64,000 nucleotides of DNA from Azoarcus sp. DD4 (GCF_006496635.1 NZ_CP022958.1:4650001-4714000), one strand, 5' to 3'; counted from the first letter of the stretch, positions 27,456-36,871 are shown. Translations and numbers: made by a program. Notes: generated from the letters alone by a model not told the origin.

Positions 27456-28288
27456 ACAGGCTGGTGCTCACCCCGCCGCTGTCCACGCTGTGGGCCGAGC
27501 GCGACGCCTTCGCCGCGGCGGCAGAACTCGCCCGCGATGCCGCCACAGGCAGCGTGGTGCGCGATCTCGAAGGCCGCCGTACGCTGCGCTTCGAAATCGG
27601 CGGCCGCGGCTACTACCTCAAGCACCAGAGCGGCATCGGATGGGGCCGCATCCTCGAGGAACTGATCCACCTGCGCCGCCCTGTGCTCGGCGCCGGCAAC
27701 GAATGGCTGGCGATCCAGACCTGCCATGCGCTCGGCGTGCCGACCATGACCGCCATCGCCTACGGCGAACGCGGCCGCGGCCCGGCACGGCGCGAGTCCT
27801 TCCTCGTCACCGCAGCGATCGAACCGGCGGTGGACCTCGACGTCCACACCCGCGACTGGCGCAATGTACCGCCGCCGCTTGCCCACAAGCGCGCCCTGAT
27901 CGCGGCGGTCGCCGACATCGCCCGCCGCCTCCACGAAGGCGGCATGAACCACCGCGACTTCTACCTCTGCCACTTCCTGTTGCGCACCGATGGCGGGCTG
28001 TCCGGCGCGCCGCAGCTCGCGCTGATCGACCTGCACCGCGCCCAGATGCGTCCGGCCACACCGCGGCGCTGGCGCGACAAGGATCTGTCTGCGCTGTATT
28101 TTTCGGCGCTCGACATCGGCCTGACCCGGCGCGACAAGCTGCGCTTCCTGCGCCACTACTTCCCCGGCCCGCTGCGCGCCACCCTGCAGCGCGAGGCTGC
28201 GCTGCTGCGCCATCTGGAACACGAAGCGGCCCGCCTCAAACGTCGCTACGAACGCAAGTTCGCCAACCGCCCGGCGCTGCAACGATGA
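27452..28288 (+). CDS. waaP: LPS core heptose I kinase
   Basis: The 278-residue enzyme phosphorylates O-4 of HepI. The motif NHRDFYLCHF (His167, Asp169, His174) and the metal-binding LIDLHRAQ are those of WaaP, as is the YYLKHQSGIGWGRILEE segment. Inner-core phosphates cross-bind cations and stabilise the outer membrane. It overlaps both neighbours by 4 bp. It is the first of five kinase-fold genes between 27.4 and 33.9 kb. Confidence 0.94.
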   Translation: MNRLVLTPPLSTLWAERDAFAAAAELARDAATGSVVRDLEGRRTLRFEIGGRGYYLKHQSGIGWGRILEELIHLRRPVLGAGNEWLAIQTCHALGVPTMTAIAYGERGRGPARRESFLVTAAIEPAVDLDVHTRDWRNVPPPLAHKRALIAAVADIARRLHEGGMNHRDFYLCHFLLRTDGGLSGAPQLALIDLHRAQMRPATPRRWRDKDLSALYFSALDIGLTRRDKLRFLRHYFPGPLRATLQREAALLRHLEHEAARLKRRYERKFANRPALQR

Positions 28289-29034
28289 CCGGATGGACGC
28301 TCGCCCGCGCCGCGCTGGACGATGCGGCAGCGCAGACCTTCGCTTCGCTGGACGCAGTGTTCGCGCTCGACGGCGAACCGGTGGCGCGCGATCCGCTCAG
28401 CCAGGTGCTGCGGGTTGCGGTGGGCAGCCGGCGCTACTACGTCAAGCGCTACCACGGCGCCGGCAAGAATCCGCTGCGACGCTGGCTGGGCCGGCCGCGG
28501 GTGCAGGCCGAATGGGAGAACCTGCAGCATTTCGCCGCCTGGGGCATCCCTACCGCCACGCTGGTCGGCTGGGGGCTGGAACGGCAAGGCGGCAGCTTCC
28601 GGCGCGGCGCACTGATCACCGCCGAACTGGCGCGCACCACCGACCTCAACCGCATGGCCATGGACAGGGATCCCCGCCTCGCCGATCGCCGCTGGGTCGC
28701 CGCGGTGTCGCGTCAACTGGCGGAGATCACCCGCCGCATGCACGCCCGGCGCTTCACCCACAACGATCTGAAATGGCGCAACCTGCTGGTCGACGACGGC
28801 GCCGAACCGCGGCTCTACCTGATCGACTGCCCGGCCGGCGAATTCTGGTGGGGGCCCTTCCTGCGCTACCGCATCGTCAAGGACCTGGCCTGCCTCGACA
28901 AGGTCGCCAAGTACCACCTCAGCCGCACGCAGCGGCTGCGCTTCTATCTCGACTACGCCGGCAAGGCCCGGCTGGACGCGGGCGACAAGCGCAGGCTGCG
29001 ACGCATCCTCGGCTTCTTCGAAGGGCGGGAATGA
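28285..29034 (+). CDS. LPS kinase family protein (Kdo/WaaP-type), second copy
   Basis: The 249-residue protein has a RYYVKRYHG lysine motif near residue 53, the catalytic loop HNDLKWRNLLV (His159, Asp161) and LIDCPAG as the metal loop. These make it a plausible active small-molecule or sugar kinase. ATGA overlaps on both sides place it in the waa operon. P. aeruginosa has extra kinase genes after waaP that phosphorylate other inner-core positions, so a heptose is the likely acceptor. The site is inference. Confidence 0.85.
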   Translation: MTGWTLARAALDDAAAQTFASLDAVFALDGEPVARDPLSQVLRVAVGSRRYYVKRYHGAGKNPLRRWLGRPRVQAEWENLQHFAAWGIPTATLVGWGLERQGGSFRRGALITAELARTTDLNRMAMDRDPRLADRRWVAAVSRQLAEITRRMHARRFTHNDLKWRNLLVDDGAEPRLYLIDCPAGEFWWGPFLRYRIVKDLACLDKVAKYHLSRTQRLRFYLDYAGKARLDAGDKRRLRRILGFFEGRE

Positions 29035-29810
29035 TGGTGGACTACTTCGCGCCCGACCTGCGCGCCCTCTTCACCCGCCATCGCCTCGACAGCTTCGCCG
29101 CGCTGTGGGCGCTCGAACTCGACAGCGTGGACGCGCCCAACACCGGCCGCGGCGGCTGGAGCAGCGTCAGCCGGCTGGTTCTCGCCGATGCCGAGGGGCG
29201 GGAGCACGCCTTCTACCTCAAGCGCCAGATCGACCACCTCAGCCGCAGCCTGTCGAAACCGCTGGGCGAGGCGACCTTCGCCCGCGAGTTCCGCAACATC
29301 CTGCGCTACGCAGAAGACGGTGTACCGGCGCTGCAGGCTGCCGTCTTCGGCCAACGGCGCATCGGTGGCAAGGTGTGCGCCATCCTCGTCACCCGCGCGC
29401 TCGACGACTACCGGCCGCTCGACGCCTGGCTGCGCGACTGGCCGACCCTGCCGCGCGCCACTCGTCAGGCGCTGATCGCCGCCACCGCCGACCTGGTTCG
29501 TCGCCTGCATGCCGCCGGCCACCTGCACAACTGCCTCTACCCCAAGCACGTCTTCCTGCGCGCACCGGGCAGTGCCGGCGACGGCCCGGCCGCCTGCCTG
29601 ATCGACCTGGAGAAGACGCGCAAGCTGCACTTCGGCCGCGCCGCCCTGGCACGCGACCTCGACACCCTCGACCGCCACAGCAGCGAGCCGAGCACCGGCG
29701 AACGGCTGCGCTTCCTGCTGCGCTACCTCGACCAGCCCGCGCTGGACGCCCCAGCCCGCAAGCTGATCCGCCGGCTGCTCGCCCGTCGCCGCAAGAAGGC
29801 GGGCCGCTGA
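29031..29810 (+). CDS. InaA/WaaP-type kinase-fold protein with altered catalytic loop
   Basis: The 259-residue protein has FYLKRQIDHLSRSLSKPLGE as its lysine region and LIDLEKTRK as metal loop. The catalytic loop reads HNCLYPKHVFL, with Cys168 where WaaP-type kinases have Asp. The pattern looks like that of InaA-type relatives, so it may be a subfamily trait rather than damage. Two ATGs are possible (29031 and 29034); the first overlaps the preceding stop by four bases. It sits in the middle of the waa operon with no gaps. Confidence 0.82.
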   Translation: MMVDYFAPDLRALFTRHRLDSFAALWALELDSVDAPNTGRGGWSSVSRLVLADAEGREHAFYLKRQIDHLSRSLSKPLGEATFAREFRNILRYAEDGVPALQAAVFGQRRIGGKVCAILVTRALDDYRPLDAWLRDWPTLPRATRQALIAATADLVRRLHAAGHLHNCLYPKHVFLRAPGSAGDGPAACLIDLEKTRKLHFGRAALARDLDTLDRHSSEPSTGERLRFLLRYLDQPALDAPARKLIRRLLARRRKKAGR

Positions 29811-31276
29811 TGACGACTGCAATGCTCGCCGACACGGCTGCCGGCGATGGCCCGCTGCTCGACGCCGCCGCCCTGCGCGCCGCCGGCCGCAAGCCGCCCA
29901 CCCCCTTCCGCATCCGCCTCGGCGACGGCAGCGAGCTGCTCGTTCTGCGCCTGCTGCGGGTGCTGCCGGGCAAGCGCGTGGTCGGCGAATGCATGGATGC
30001 GGACGGCGCGCGTCGCCTGATCAAGCTCTTCATCGACAAGCACAACGCGCGCCACTGGCAACGCGAACACGAGGGCATCGCGGCGCTGGCTGCCGCCGGC
30101 ATTCCGACTCCGGCACTGGTGGCCGCGCAGGCGCTGGCCGCCGGCGGCCACGCCTTGCTGACCGACTTCCTCGACGGCGCCGACACCCTGCTCGACGGCT
30201 GGCGGCCGCTGGCCGATGCCGCCCCTGGAGATGCCGTCACCACAGCGCTACTGATACCGGCCTTCGCGCTGCTCGGTCGCGTCCACGCCGCCGGGCTCAG
30301 CCACGACGACCTCCACTTCGGCAACTTCCTGCGCCACAACGGCCGCCTGCTGCTGATAGACGGCGATGCCGTCCGCCGTCACGGCGCCGGCGTCCTCGCC
30401 GAGAAGACCGCGGCGCGCGATCTGGCCATGCTGCTGGCACAGCTGCCGCGCACCTGGGACGGCCACACCGGGCCGCTGCTCGCGGCCTATCGCGGCAGCC
30501 ATGCTCAGGCGCCCGGCGACGCCGCGCTGGCCCGTGCGCTGAAGGCGGAGCGCGCCTGGCGCCTGCGCGATTACCTCGCCAAGACCGGCCGCGACTGTTC
30601 GCTGTTCAAGGTCAGCCGGCGTTTCGACCGCTTCATTGCCGTGGTCCGCGCGCAGGCCGACGGCCTCGCCGCGCTGCTCGCCGACCCCGACCGCCAGATC
30701 GACGCCGGCCGGCTGCTCAAGCGCGGCAACACCTGCACCGTGGCCCGGGTGGACGTCGACGGCAGGCCGATGGTGGTCAAGCGCTACAACCTCAAGAGTG
30801 CCCGCCATGCCTTGTCGCGGCTGTGGCGTCCGAGCCGCGGCTGGCATTCGTGGCGCGAGGGCCACCGCCTGCGCCTGTTCGGCATTCCCACCCCGGCGCC
30901 GCTGGCCTTGGTGGAGGAGCGCTGGGGGCCCTTGCGCGGCCGCGCCTGGCTGGTGAACGATTACTGCGCCGGCACCGACCTGCTGAGCCTGCTCGACCCC
31001 GCGGCCGAACCGCCGCCTGCCATCGCCGCGTCGCTGCGCACGCTGTTCGCCACCCTCCATCGCGAGCGCATCAGCCACGGCGACCTCAAGGCCACCAACC
31101 TGCTGTGGGACGGCAGCGCGGTCAACCTGATCGATCTCGACGCCATGCGCCAGCATCGCAGCGCCGCCAGCCACGCCCGCGCCTGGCGCCGCGACCGCCA
31201 CCGCCTGCTGCGCAACTGGCCGCAGGACAGCGCCTTGCAGCACTGGCTGGACGCCGAACTGCCGCCCGCCGCCTGA
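29810..31276 (+). CDS. Tandem two-domain LPS kinase family protein
   Basis: The 488-residue protein contains two kinase folds. Domain 1 (about 30-240) has LIKLFIDKHNARHW, the loop SHDDLHFGNFL (His165, Asp167) and LLIDGDAV. Domain 2 (about 260-480) has MVVKRYNLKSARH, SHGDLKATNLLW (His423, Asp425) and LIDLDAM. Both catalytic loops are intact. It starts with a one-base overlap with the preceding gene. P. aeruginosa has a protein of similar size at the matching place downstream of waaP. The acceptor is unknown; inner-core heptose is likely. Confidence 0.83.
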   Translation: MTTAMLADTAAGDGPLLDAAALRAAGRKPPTPFRIRLGDGSELLVLRLLRVLPGKRVVGECMDADGARRLIKLFIDKHNARHWQREHEGIAALAAAGIPTPALVAAQALAAGGHALLTDFLDGADTLLDGWRPLADAAPGDAVTTALLIPAFALLGRVHAAGLSHDDLHFGNFLRHNGRLLLIDGDAVRRHGAGVLAEKTAARDLAMLLAQLPRTWDGHTGPLLAAYRGSHAQAPGDAALARALKAERAWRLRDYLAKTGRDCSLFKVSRRFDRFIAVVRAQADGLAALLADPDRQIDAGRLLKRGNTCTVARVDVDGRPMVVKRYNLKSARHALSRLWRPSRGWHSWREGHRLRLFGIPTPAPLALVEERWGPLRGRAWLVNDYCAGTDLLSLLDPAAEPPPAIAASLRTLFATLHRERISHGDLKATNLLWDGSAVNLIDLDAMRQHRSAASHARAWRRDRHRLLRNWPQDSALQHWLDAELPPAA

Positions 31277-31291
31277 CGCGGTCGTCCGGTA

Positions 31292-33112
31292 TCAGGCGAT
31301 GTCGGCCTGCGCCTCGTCCTCGCCGCTCATCTCGTCGCGGAACTGCATCGCGTGCAGGCGGGCATAGTGGCCGCCGCCGGCGAGCAGTTCGGCGTGGCTG
31401 CCGCGTTCGACGATGCGGCCCTGATCCATCACCATGATCACGTCGGCCTTCTCGATGGTCGATAGCCGGTGCGCGATCACCAGTGTGGTACGCCCGCGCA
31501 TGGCGCGGTCGAGCGCGGCCTGGATGTGGCGCTCGGATTCGGTGTCGAGCGCCGAGGTGGCCTCGTCGAGAATGAGGATGGGCGCGTCCTTGAGCAGCGC
31601 GCGCGCGATCGCCAGGCGCTGGCGCTGGCCGCCCGACAACATCACGCCGTTCTCGCCGACCACGGTGTCGAAACCCTGCGGCAGCCGGTCGATGAATTCG
31701 CGCGCATAGGCGGCCTCGGCGGCGGCCTCGATGTCGGCCCGCGGCACCCCGGCGAGATCGCCGTAAGCGATGTTGTCGGCCACGGTGTCGTTGAACAAGG
31801 TCACCTGCTGGGTCACCAGCGCGATGTGGCGGCGCAGGTTGCGCAGCGTGTAGTCCTCGACGTCGACGCCGTCGATCAGGATCTGGCCCTGCTCGTGGTG
31901 GTAGAAGCGCGGCACCAGGTTGGCGAGCGTGGATTTGCCGCTGCCCGAACGGCCCACCAGCGCCACCATCTGACCGGGTTCGACGCTGAAGGTGACGTCG
32001 TCGAGCACCAGGCGGTCGGTGCCTGGGTAGCGAAAGCTCAGCTTGCGCACTTCCAGCCGGCCATCGACCCGTTCGCGCTCCACCGTGCCGCGGTCGGTTT
32101 CCGGCGTCTCGTCGAGCTGCTCGAAGATGCTCTCGGCGCCGGCGACGCCGCGCTGGATGGTGGAACTCACCTCGGACAACTGGCGGATGGGCTTGGGCAG
32201 CAGGCCCGCGGCGGAGATGTAGGCGACCAGATCGCCCGGAGTGGCGTCGCCGCGCAGCCACAGCACCAGGAACAGCACCACCGCCATCGCGCTATAGGTG
32301 ACGAACTGCAGCGTCGGCGTGTAGGTGGACGAAGTCTTGACCATGCGCAGCTGCTTGGCGGTGTTGTCCTCGCTCGCGGCGCGGAAACGGCGCGATTCGT
32401 AATCCTCGCCGCCGAAGCTTCGCACCACCCGGTAGCCCTGGATGGTCTCCGAGGCGACGTGGGTGAGGTCGCCCATCGCCACCTGGATCTTCTTGGCCTG
32501 CTTGCGGAACTTGCGGCTGGCGCTGCCGACCAGCACGCCGATCACCGGGAGGATGGCGACCATCACCAGGGTCAACTTCCAGTTCATCCACAGGAGGTAG
32601 CCGAACAGGAAGACCACGGTGAAGCCTTCGCGTATCACCACCTTGATCGCATCGGTCGCGGCGCCGGTCACCATGGTGACGTTGAAGGTGATGCGCGAGA
32701 TCAGGTGGCCGGAGTTGTGCTGGTCGAAGTAGCGGTTGGGCAGCCTGAGCAGGCTGTCGAACAGGGCCAGGCGCAGGTCCTGCACCAGCCCGAGCGAGAC
32801 GCGGGCGAGGAAGTAGTTGCCGAGGTAGGAGCCGAAGCCCTGCCAGGTGACGATGAGGATGATCAGCACCGGCACCGCCGTCATCAGCGGCAGGCCTTCC
32901 AGCAGCGGCACCGCGGCGAAGGGCGTGGCGCTGGCGTCGTTGAGGCCATCGACGAAATACTTCAGCACGCCGGCCAGCATGGGCTGCGACGAGGCGAAGA
33001 TGAGGAAACCGACAATGCTGAGCGCGAACTGACCGATGTAGGGGCGCACATAGGTCAGCAGGCGGAGATAGATCTTCAGGCTGGATGCGGTCGGCGCATC
33101 GACGGCGGACAT
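31292..33112 (-). CDS. msbA: Lipid A export ABC transporter, ATPase/permease
   Basis: The 606-residue half-transporter flips lipid A-core across the inner membrane. Residues 1-330 have six transmembrane segments. The nucleotide-binding domain has Walker A GRSGSGKST, signature LSGGQRQRLAIARALL, Walker B ILILDEATSALD and switch His in VIAHRLSTIEKAD. The ATG at 33112 is family-typical; codons upstream extend into the divergent promoter. It is convergent with the kinase operon (15-bp gap) and divergent from the next kinase-fold gene. Confidence 0.93.
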   Translation of the reverse strand: MSAVDAPTASSLKIYLRLLTYVRPYIGQFALSIVGFLIFASSQPMLAGVLKYFVDGLNDASATPFAAVPLLEGLPLMTAVPVLIILIVTWQGFGSYLGNYFLARVSLGLVQDLRLALFDSLLRLPNRYFDQHNSGHLISRITFNVTMVTGAATDAIKVVIREGFTVVFLFGYLLWMNWKLTLVMVAILPVIGVLVGSASRKFRKQAKKIQVAMGDLTHVASETIQGYRVVRSFGGEDYESRRFRAASEDNTAKQLRMVKTSSTYTPTLQFVTYSAMAVVLFLVLWLRGDATPGDLVAYISAAGLLPKPIRQLSEVSSTIQRGVAGAESIFEQLDETPETDRGTVERERVDGRLEVRKLSFRYPGTDRLVLDDVTFSVEPGQMVALVGRSGSGKSTLANLVPRFYHHEQGQILIDGVDVEDYTLRNLRRHIALVTQQVTLFNDTVADNIAYGDLAGVPRADIEAAAEAAYAREFIDRLPQGFDTVVGENGVMLSGGQRQRLAIARALLKDAPILILDEATSALDTESERHIQAALDRAMRGRTTLVIAHRLSTIEKADVIMVMDQGRIVERGSHAELLAGGGHYARLHAMQFRDEMSGEDEAQADIA

Positions 33113-33197
33113 GGAACGGTCCCGATCTGAGAAACGGGCGATGCTACCACGCACAGGTTCGCGCCAATGTGGCGGTGCCGCGATAGAATCGCGCCCC

Positions 33198-33836
33198 ATG
33201 AAGACGAAGGCACCGATGCGCACGCTGGCACACGAGGACTATCTCAGACTGCGCGAGGGCGCCCGCATCATCGAGGCCGACCGCTACGGCGACAAGGTGC
33301 TGCTGCTGCCGGACGACACCTATGTGAAGCTGTTCCGGCGCAAGCGCCTGCTCACCTCGGCAACCTTCTACCCCTACGCCCGCCGCTTCGCCGACAACAT
33401 CGATGCGCTGGTGCAGCGCGGCGTTCCCTGTCCGACGCTGATCGCGCTCTACCGCATCGCCGCGATCGACCGCGACGCCATCCACTACCGCCCGCTCGCC
33501 GGCCGCACCCTGCGCCACATCGTCAAGGACGGCCCGGACGCCGCCGCATCCGAACGCCTGCGCCTGGCGCTGGGCGAATTCGTCGCCCGCCTGCACGGAC
33601 TCGGCGTGTATTTCCGCTCGCTGCACCTGGGCAACATCGTGCTGACGCCGGACGGCGCGCTCGGCCTGATCGACCTCGCCGACATGAGCCCGCGCCGGCG
33701 CAGCCTCGGCCGCCTGCTGCGTACGCGCAACATGAAGCACCTGCTGCGCTACCCCGAGGAAACCGCCTGGCTGTGCGCCGGCGGCAGCTTCTTCTCCGCC
33801 TACAACCGCGCCTCCGGCTACCAGCTCTCGCCCTGA
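33198..33836 (+). CDS. Kinase-fold protein, 'toluene tolerance'-like, catalytic Asp replaced
   Basis: The 212-residue protein has a lysine motif TYVKLFRRKRLL and a metal loop LIDLADMSPRRRS. The catalytic loop reads FRSLHLGNIV (Phe139-Arg140-Ser141), where kinases have H-R/G-D. The FRS form seems to be a family trait in proteins named toluene tolerance, often near msbA or waaL. Whether it has enzymatic activity is open. The ATG at 33198 is preferred; 33216 is an alternative. It lies 85 bp from the divergent msbA and 10 bp before a glycosyltransferase gene. Confidence 0.8.
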   Translation: MKTKAPMRTLAHEDYLRLREGARIIEADRYGDKVLLLPDDTYVKLFRRKRLLTSATFYPYARRFADNIDALVQRGVPCPTLIALYRIAAIDRDAIHYRPLAGRTLRHIVKDGPDAAASERLRLALGEFVARLHGLGVYFRSLHLGNIVLTPDGALGLIDLADMSPRRRSLGRLLRTRNMKHLLRYPEETAWLCAGGSFFSAYNRASGYQLSP

Positions 33837-33846
33837 GGATGTCGCG

Positions 33847-34911
33847 ATGACCGCTACCCTGCTCTATCTCGTCTACGGCGCCGACACCTACCACCGCGAG
33901 GCGGTGTTCAGCATCGCCAGTGCCTTTGCCCGCCTGCGCGAAACGCCGGACGCAGCCCTGGAGATCCGCGTCTGCACCGACGCGCCCGCGCCCTATGAAG
34001 GCCTGCCGGTCACGATCATGCCGCTCGACGCCGCGACCCTGCGGCACTGGTGCGAACCGCACGGCTACCACTTCCGTGCCAAGCACGTCGTCCTGCGCGA
34101 CACGCTCGCCAGCGCCGGGCGCGTGGTGCTGATCGACACCGACACCTTTTTCCACCGCTCGCCGCTGGCGCTGTTCGAGCACGTCCGGCCCGGCACCCTG
34201 CTGTGCAACCGCATCGGCGGGCGCTACGGCGCGCAGTCTGAAGCGACGCTCTACCGCACGCTCGCCGCGCGGCTGCAGGCGCGCGGCCTCGCCGCGGACG
34301 ACATGGCGCTGCTCAACTCCGGCGTGATCGGGCTGGACCGTGCCGACGTCGCGGTACTCGAGCGCTCGCTCGAACTGATGGACGAACTCTTTCCGTTCGC
34401 CGAAGGCGCCTACACGCTGGAGGAGTTCGTGCTGGCGGTGGCCCGCGACGAAGCGCGCATGGCACTCGCCGAATGTCCGACCGAAATCCACCACTACTGG
34501 AGCCGCAAGCAGATCTTTCGCGCCAAGATCGACGCCTGGCTGGCCAAGCACCGCACTGCGCCGCTCAGCCCGGCCGCGCTGGACGACACCATGGCGGTCA
34601 CCGACGCACTGCCGCGGCCGCCGCTGCCGACCCGGCTGCGCATCAAGCTGGGCACGGCCTTGCTGCCGGGCGCCCAGCAGCAGTTCGGCCGCGAGCTGCT
34701 CTACGGCTGCTACCCTTATGCCAACGAATTCGACCGCGCCTGCGGGCCGGTGTGGTGGGAAAAGGCCGTGACCAACCTGCGCGAGCGCGACAGCGACAGC
34801 GGCAGCCCAACCGAACTGACGCGCTGGCTGGACGGACCGGTATTGCGCCGCCTGCTCGGCAGCGACGGGAAGCGGATCCGCAAGCACCTGCACCAGCGCG
34901 GGCTCATATGA
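33847..34911 (+). CDS. Putative DxD-containing glycosyltransferase, LPS core
   Basis: The 354-residue protein has no family I can name firmly. The N-terminal part looks like a GT-A fold: LLYLVYGADTYHREA at the start and VVLIDTDTFFHRSP with a DxD-type metal motif near residue 100. LNSGVIGLDRAD follows, as in GT8-like enzymes. The C-terminal third is basic with no motif. No signal or membrane segment is seen. It starts 10 bp after a kinase-fold gene and precedes waaL, so a core sugar transferase is the best guess. Confidence 0.7.
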   Translation: MTATLLYLVYGADTYHREAVFSIASAFARLRETPDAALEIRVCTDAPAPYEGLPVTIMPLDAATLRHWCEPHGYHFRAKHVVLRDTLASAGRVVLIDTDTFFHRSPLALFEHVRPGTLLCNRIGGRYGAQSEATLYRTLAARLQARGLAADDMALLNSGVIGLDRADVAVLERSLELMDELFPFAEGAYTLEEFVLAVARDEARMALAECPTEIHHYWSRKQIFRAKIDAWLAKHRTAPLSPAALDDTMAVTDALPRPPLPTRLRIKLGTALLPGAQQQFGRELLYGCYPYANEFDRACGPVWWEKAVTNLRERDSDSGSPTELTRWLDGPVLRRLLGSDGKRIRKHLHQRGLI

Positions 34912-35004
34912 AGCCCTGGCGATAACTCCTTGAAGCACTCGCAGACTTGCCGGCAGCCGACACATGGCCAACCCTCCGGCAGCGCAAGCACGAGACGAAA
35001 CCTG

Positions 35005-36225
35005 ATGACAGAACCCGCCACCACCACAGACCCGAACCCGGTCGCCCGCAGCGGCAAGCCTTCGCCACTGCGCCTGCGCACCGCGCAGTGGCTGGAAAGC
35101 CGCATCCTGCCGCTCGGCCTGCTGGTGCTGCTCACCGGCATGCTGTGGGCAGAAGAGCGCCCCGAATACCACACCCTGTTCTATGCGCTGGTGGCCTTTC
35201 CCGCCTTCCTGCTGCTGCTGATCAAGCGCGACGCCCGCGACGCACTGCTGCGCTCGCCCATCTTCCTCGCCTTCATCGCCTTCGCCGGCTATGTGATGCT
35301 CAGCATCGCGTGGTCGGATACCGACAAATCGCTGGGCTCCCTGCTCAAGCGCCCCATGTACCTCCTGTTGCTGTTCGCCGCGACGACGCAGGTCGCGCTG
35401 GCGAGCCGGGCGCGGATGAAGACCTTGCTGCAGCTTGCAACCGCCGTCGCCTGCCTGGTCGGTGCGGTATCGCTGGTGCTTTTCGTCGGCGAACAGACCG
35501 CCCGTTTCGAAGGCTATCGCGCGCTCTCCAACCCCATCCTCACCGCCCACGTGTTCGGGTTCTTCATGGCGATCTGCATCGCCGCCTGGATCGTGGAGGG
35601 CAACGCCGGCCGCCCCTGGAAGGCGATCGCGCTCGCGCTGATCGGTGCCGTCATCCTCGCCACCGCCTCACGCGGCGGGCTGGCCGCAGCAGGCGCCGCC
35701 GTCGTCACCGCGGCGGTGCTGGCCGCCAACCGCCGCGGCGCCATGGCCTGCGCTGTCCTGCTCGCCGCTGCGCTGCTGGTGCTGGTGCTGGTGCCCGATG
35801 TCTTCACCCAGCGCGGCCTGTCGCTGCGGCCGCAGATCTGGGCGGAAACGATGCGCGAAGTCAGCCTGCGCCCCTGGCTGGGCTACGGCTACGACGCCTA
35901 CATCATGCTCGAGGTGCCGGGCGTGGCCGAGAAGTTCCCCAACCCGCACAACATGCTGCTGGCCGTGCTGCGGCAGCAGGGCATCGTCGGCCTGGCACTA
36001 TGGCTGGTGATGTACGCGGCGGCCTTCGTCTCGGCCTGGCGCTACCGGCGCGACCCGGCCGTGCTCATCTGTGCGGTGGCGGTGGCATCCGGGCTGGTCG
36101 CCAGCCTTACCGAAGGGATTTCCTACCTGTCGCGGCCAAAGGAGCACTGGTTCCTGGTCTGGATTCCGCTTTCCCTGCTTGCCGCCGCGATCGCCACGCG
36201 GAAGACCGATGAGCACGCCGGCTGA
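35005..36225 (+). CDS. waaL: O-antigen ligase
   Basis: The 406-residue inner-membrane protein has about eleven hydrophobic segments. A large periplasmic loop ends in NPHNMLLAVLRQQG, with the conserved His of the Wzy_C/WaaL family, and the GYGYDAYIM region precedes it. The family transfers undecaprenyl-linked O-polysaccharide to lipid A-core; some members polymerise instead, but placement among core genes favours ligase. I chose the ATG at 35005 (MTEPATTTD); a TTG at 34930 would add 25 residues without support. It overlaps the acetyltransferase gene by 17 bp. Confidence 0.85.
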   Translation: MTEPATTTDPNPVARSGKPSPLRLRTAQWLESRILPLGLLVLLTGMLWAEERPEYHTLFYALVAFPAFLLLLIKRDARDALLRSPIFLAFIAFAGYVMLSIAWSDTDKSLGSLLKRPMYLLLLFAATTQVALASRARMKTLLQLATAVACLVGAVSLVLFVGEQTARFEGYRALSNPILTAHVFGFFMAICIAAWIVEGNAGRPWKAIALALIGAVILATASRGGLAAAGAAVVTAAVLAANRRGAMACAVLLAAALLVLVLVPDVFTQRGLSLRPQIWAETMREVSLRPWLGYGYDAYIMLEVPGVAEKFPNPHNMLLAVLRQQGIVGLALWLVMYAAAFVSAWRYRRDPAVLICAVAVASGLVASLTEGISYLSRPKEHWFLVWIPLSLLAAAIATRKTDEHAG

Positions 36226-36871
36226 GGCCCGCGGCGGCCTCAAGGCCTGGTGGCACCGCCGCTTCGGGCGCAAGCGCACGCCGAAGTTCTACCGCGGCCA
36301 GGAGAAGTTCCGCGCCCGCTACCCGGACTACGAGATCGGGCTGGGCACCTACGGCATGCCCCGGGTGCACGACTGGCACGAGGGCAGCACGCTGAAGATC
36401 GGCGCCTATTGCTCCATCGCCGACGGCGTGAACATCCTGCTCGGCGGCGGCCATCGTACCGACTGGGTGAGCTGCTATCCCTTTCCCGGCTTCATCGAGG
36501 AAGCGCGCCATGTTCCCGACTACGGCGGCACCCGCGGCGACGTGGTGATAGGCAGCGATGTCTGGCTGGGCATGGGCTGCACCATCCTGTCCGGCGTCAC
36601 CGTCGGCCACGGCGCGGTGGTGGCGGCGCAGGCCGTCGTCACCCGCGATGTCGAACCCTATGCCATCGTCGCCGGCAACCCGGCGCGGGTGGTGCGCTGG
36701 CGCTTCGACGAGGCGACCCGCGCGGCGCTGCTGGAAAGCGCATGGTGGAACTGGCCGGAAGCCGAGGTGCGCCGCATTTCGCCGCTGCTGTGCTCGGACC
36801 GGCTGGACGACTTCCTCGCCTATGCCCGCCGGCGCGGCAATCAGCCCTTGGCCACGGACGAGAAGGCGTAG
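36209..36871 (+). CDS. Hexapeptide-repeat acetyltransferase, CatB/Vat-like
   Basis: The 220-residue protein has a left-handed beta-helix of hexapeptide repeats (residues 60-165) with IGAYCSIADGVNILLGGGHR and VIGSDVWLGMGCTILSGV. VTRDVEPYAIVAGNPARVV is the usual closing motif. GGHRTDWVSCYPF carries the catalytic His of the xenobiotic/CatB subgroup. In this place it probably acetylates an LPS sugar rather than a drug. Its end overlaps the convergent GT2 gene by 31 bp. Confidence 0.82.
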   Translation: MSTPAEARGGLKAWWHRRFGRKRTPKFYRGQEKFRARYPDYEIGLGTYGMPRVHDWHEGSTLKIGAYCSIADGVNILLGGGHRTDWVSCYPFPGFIEEARHVPDYGGTRGDVVIGSDVWLGMGCTILSGVTVGHGAVVAAQAVVTRDVEPYAIVAGNPARVVRWRFDEATRAALLESAWWNWPEAEVRRISPLLCSDRLDDFLAYARRRGNQPLATDEKA

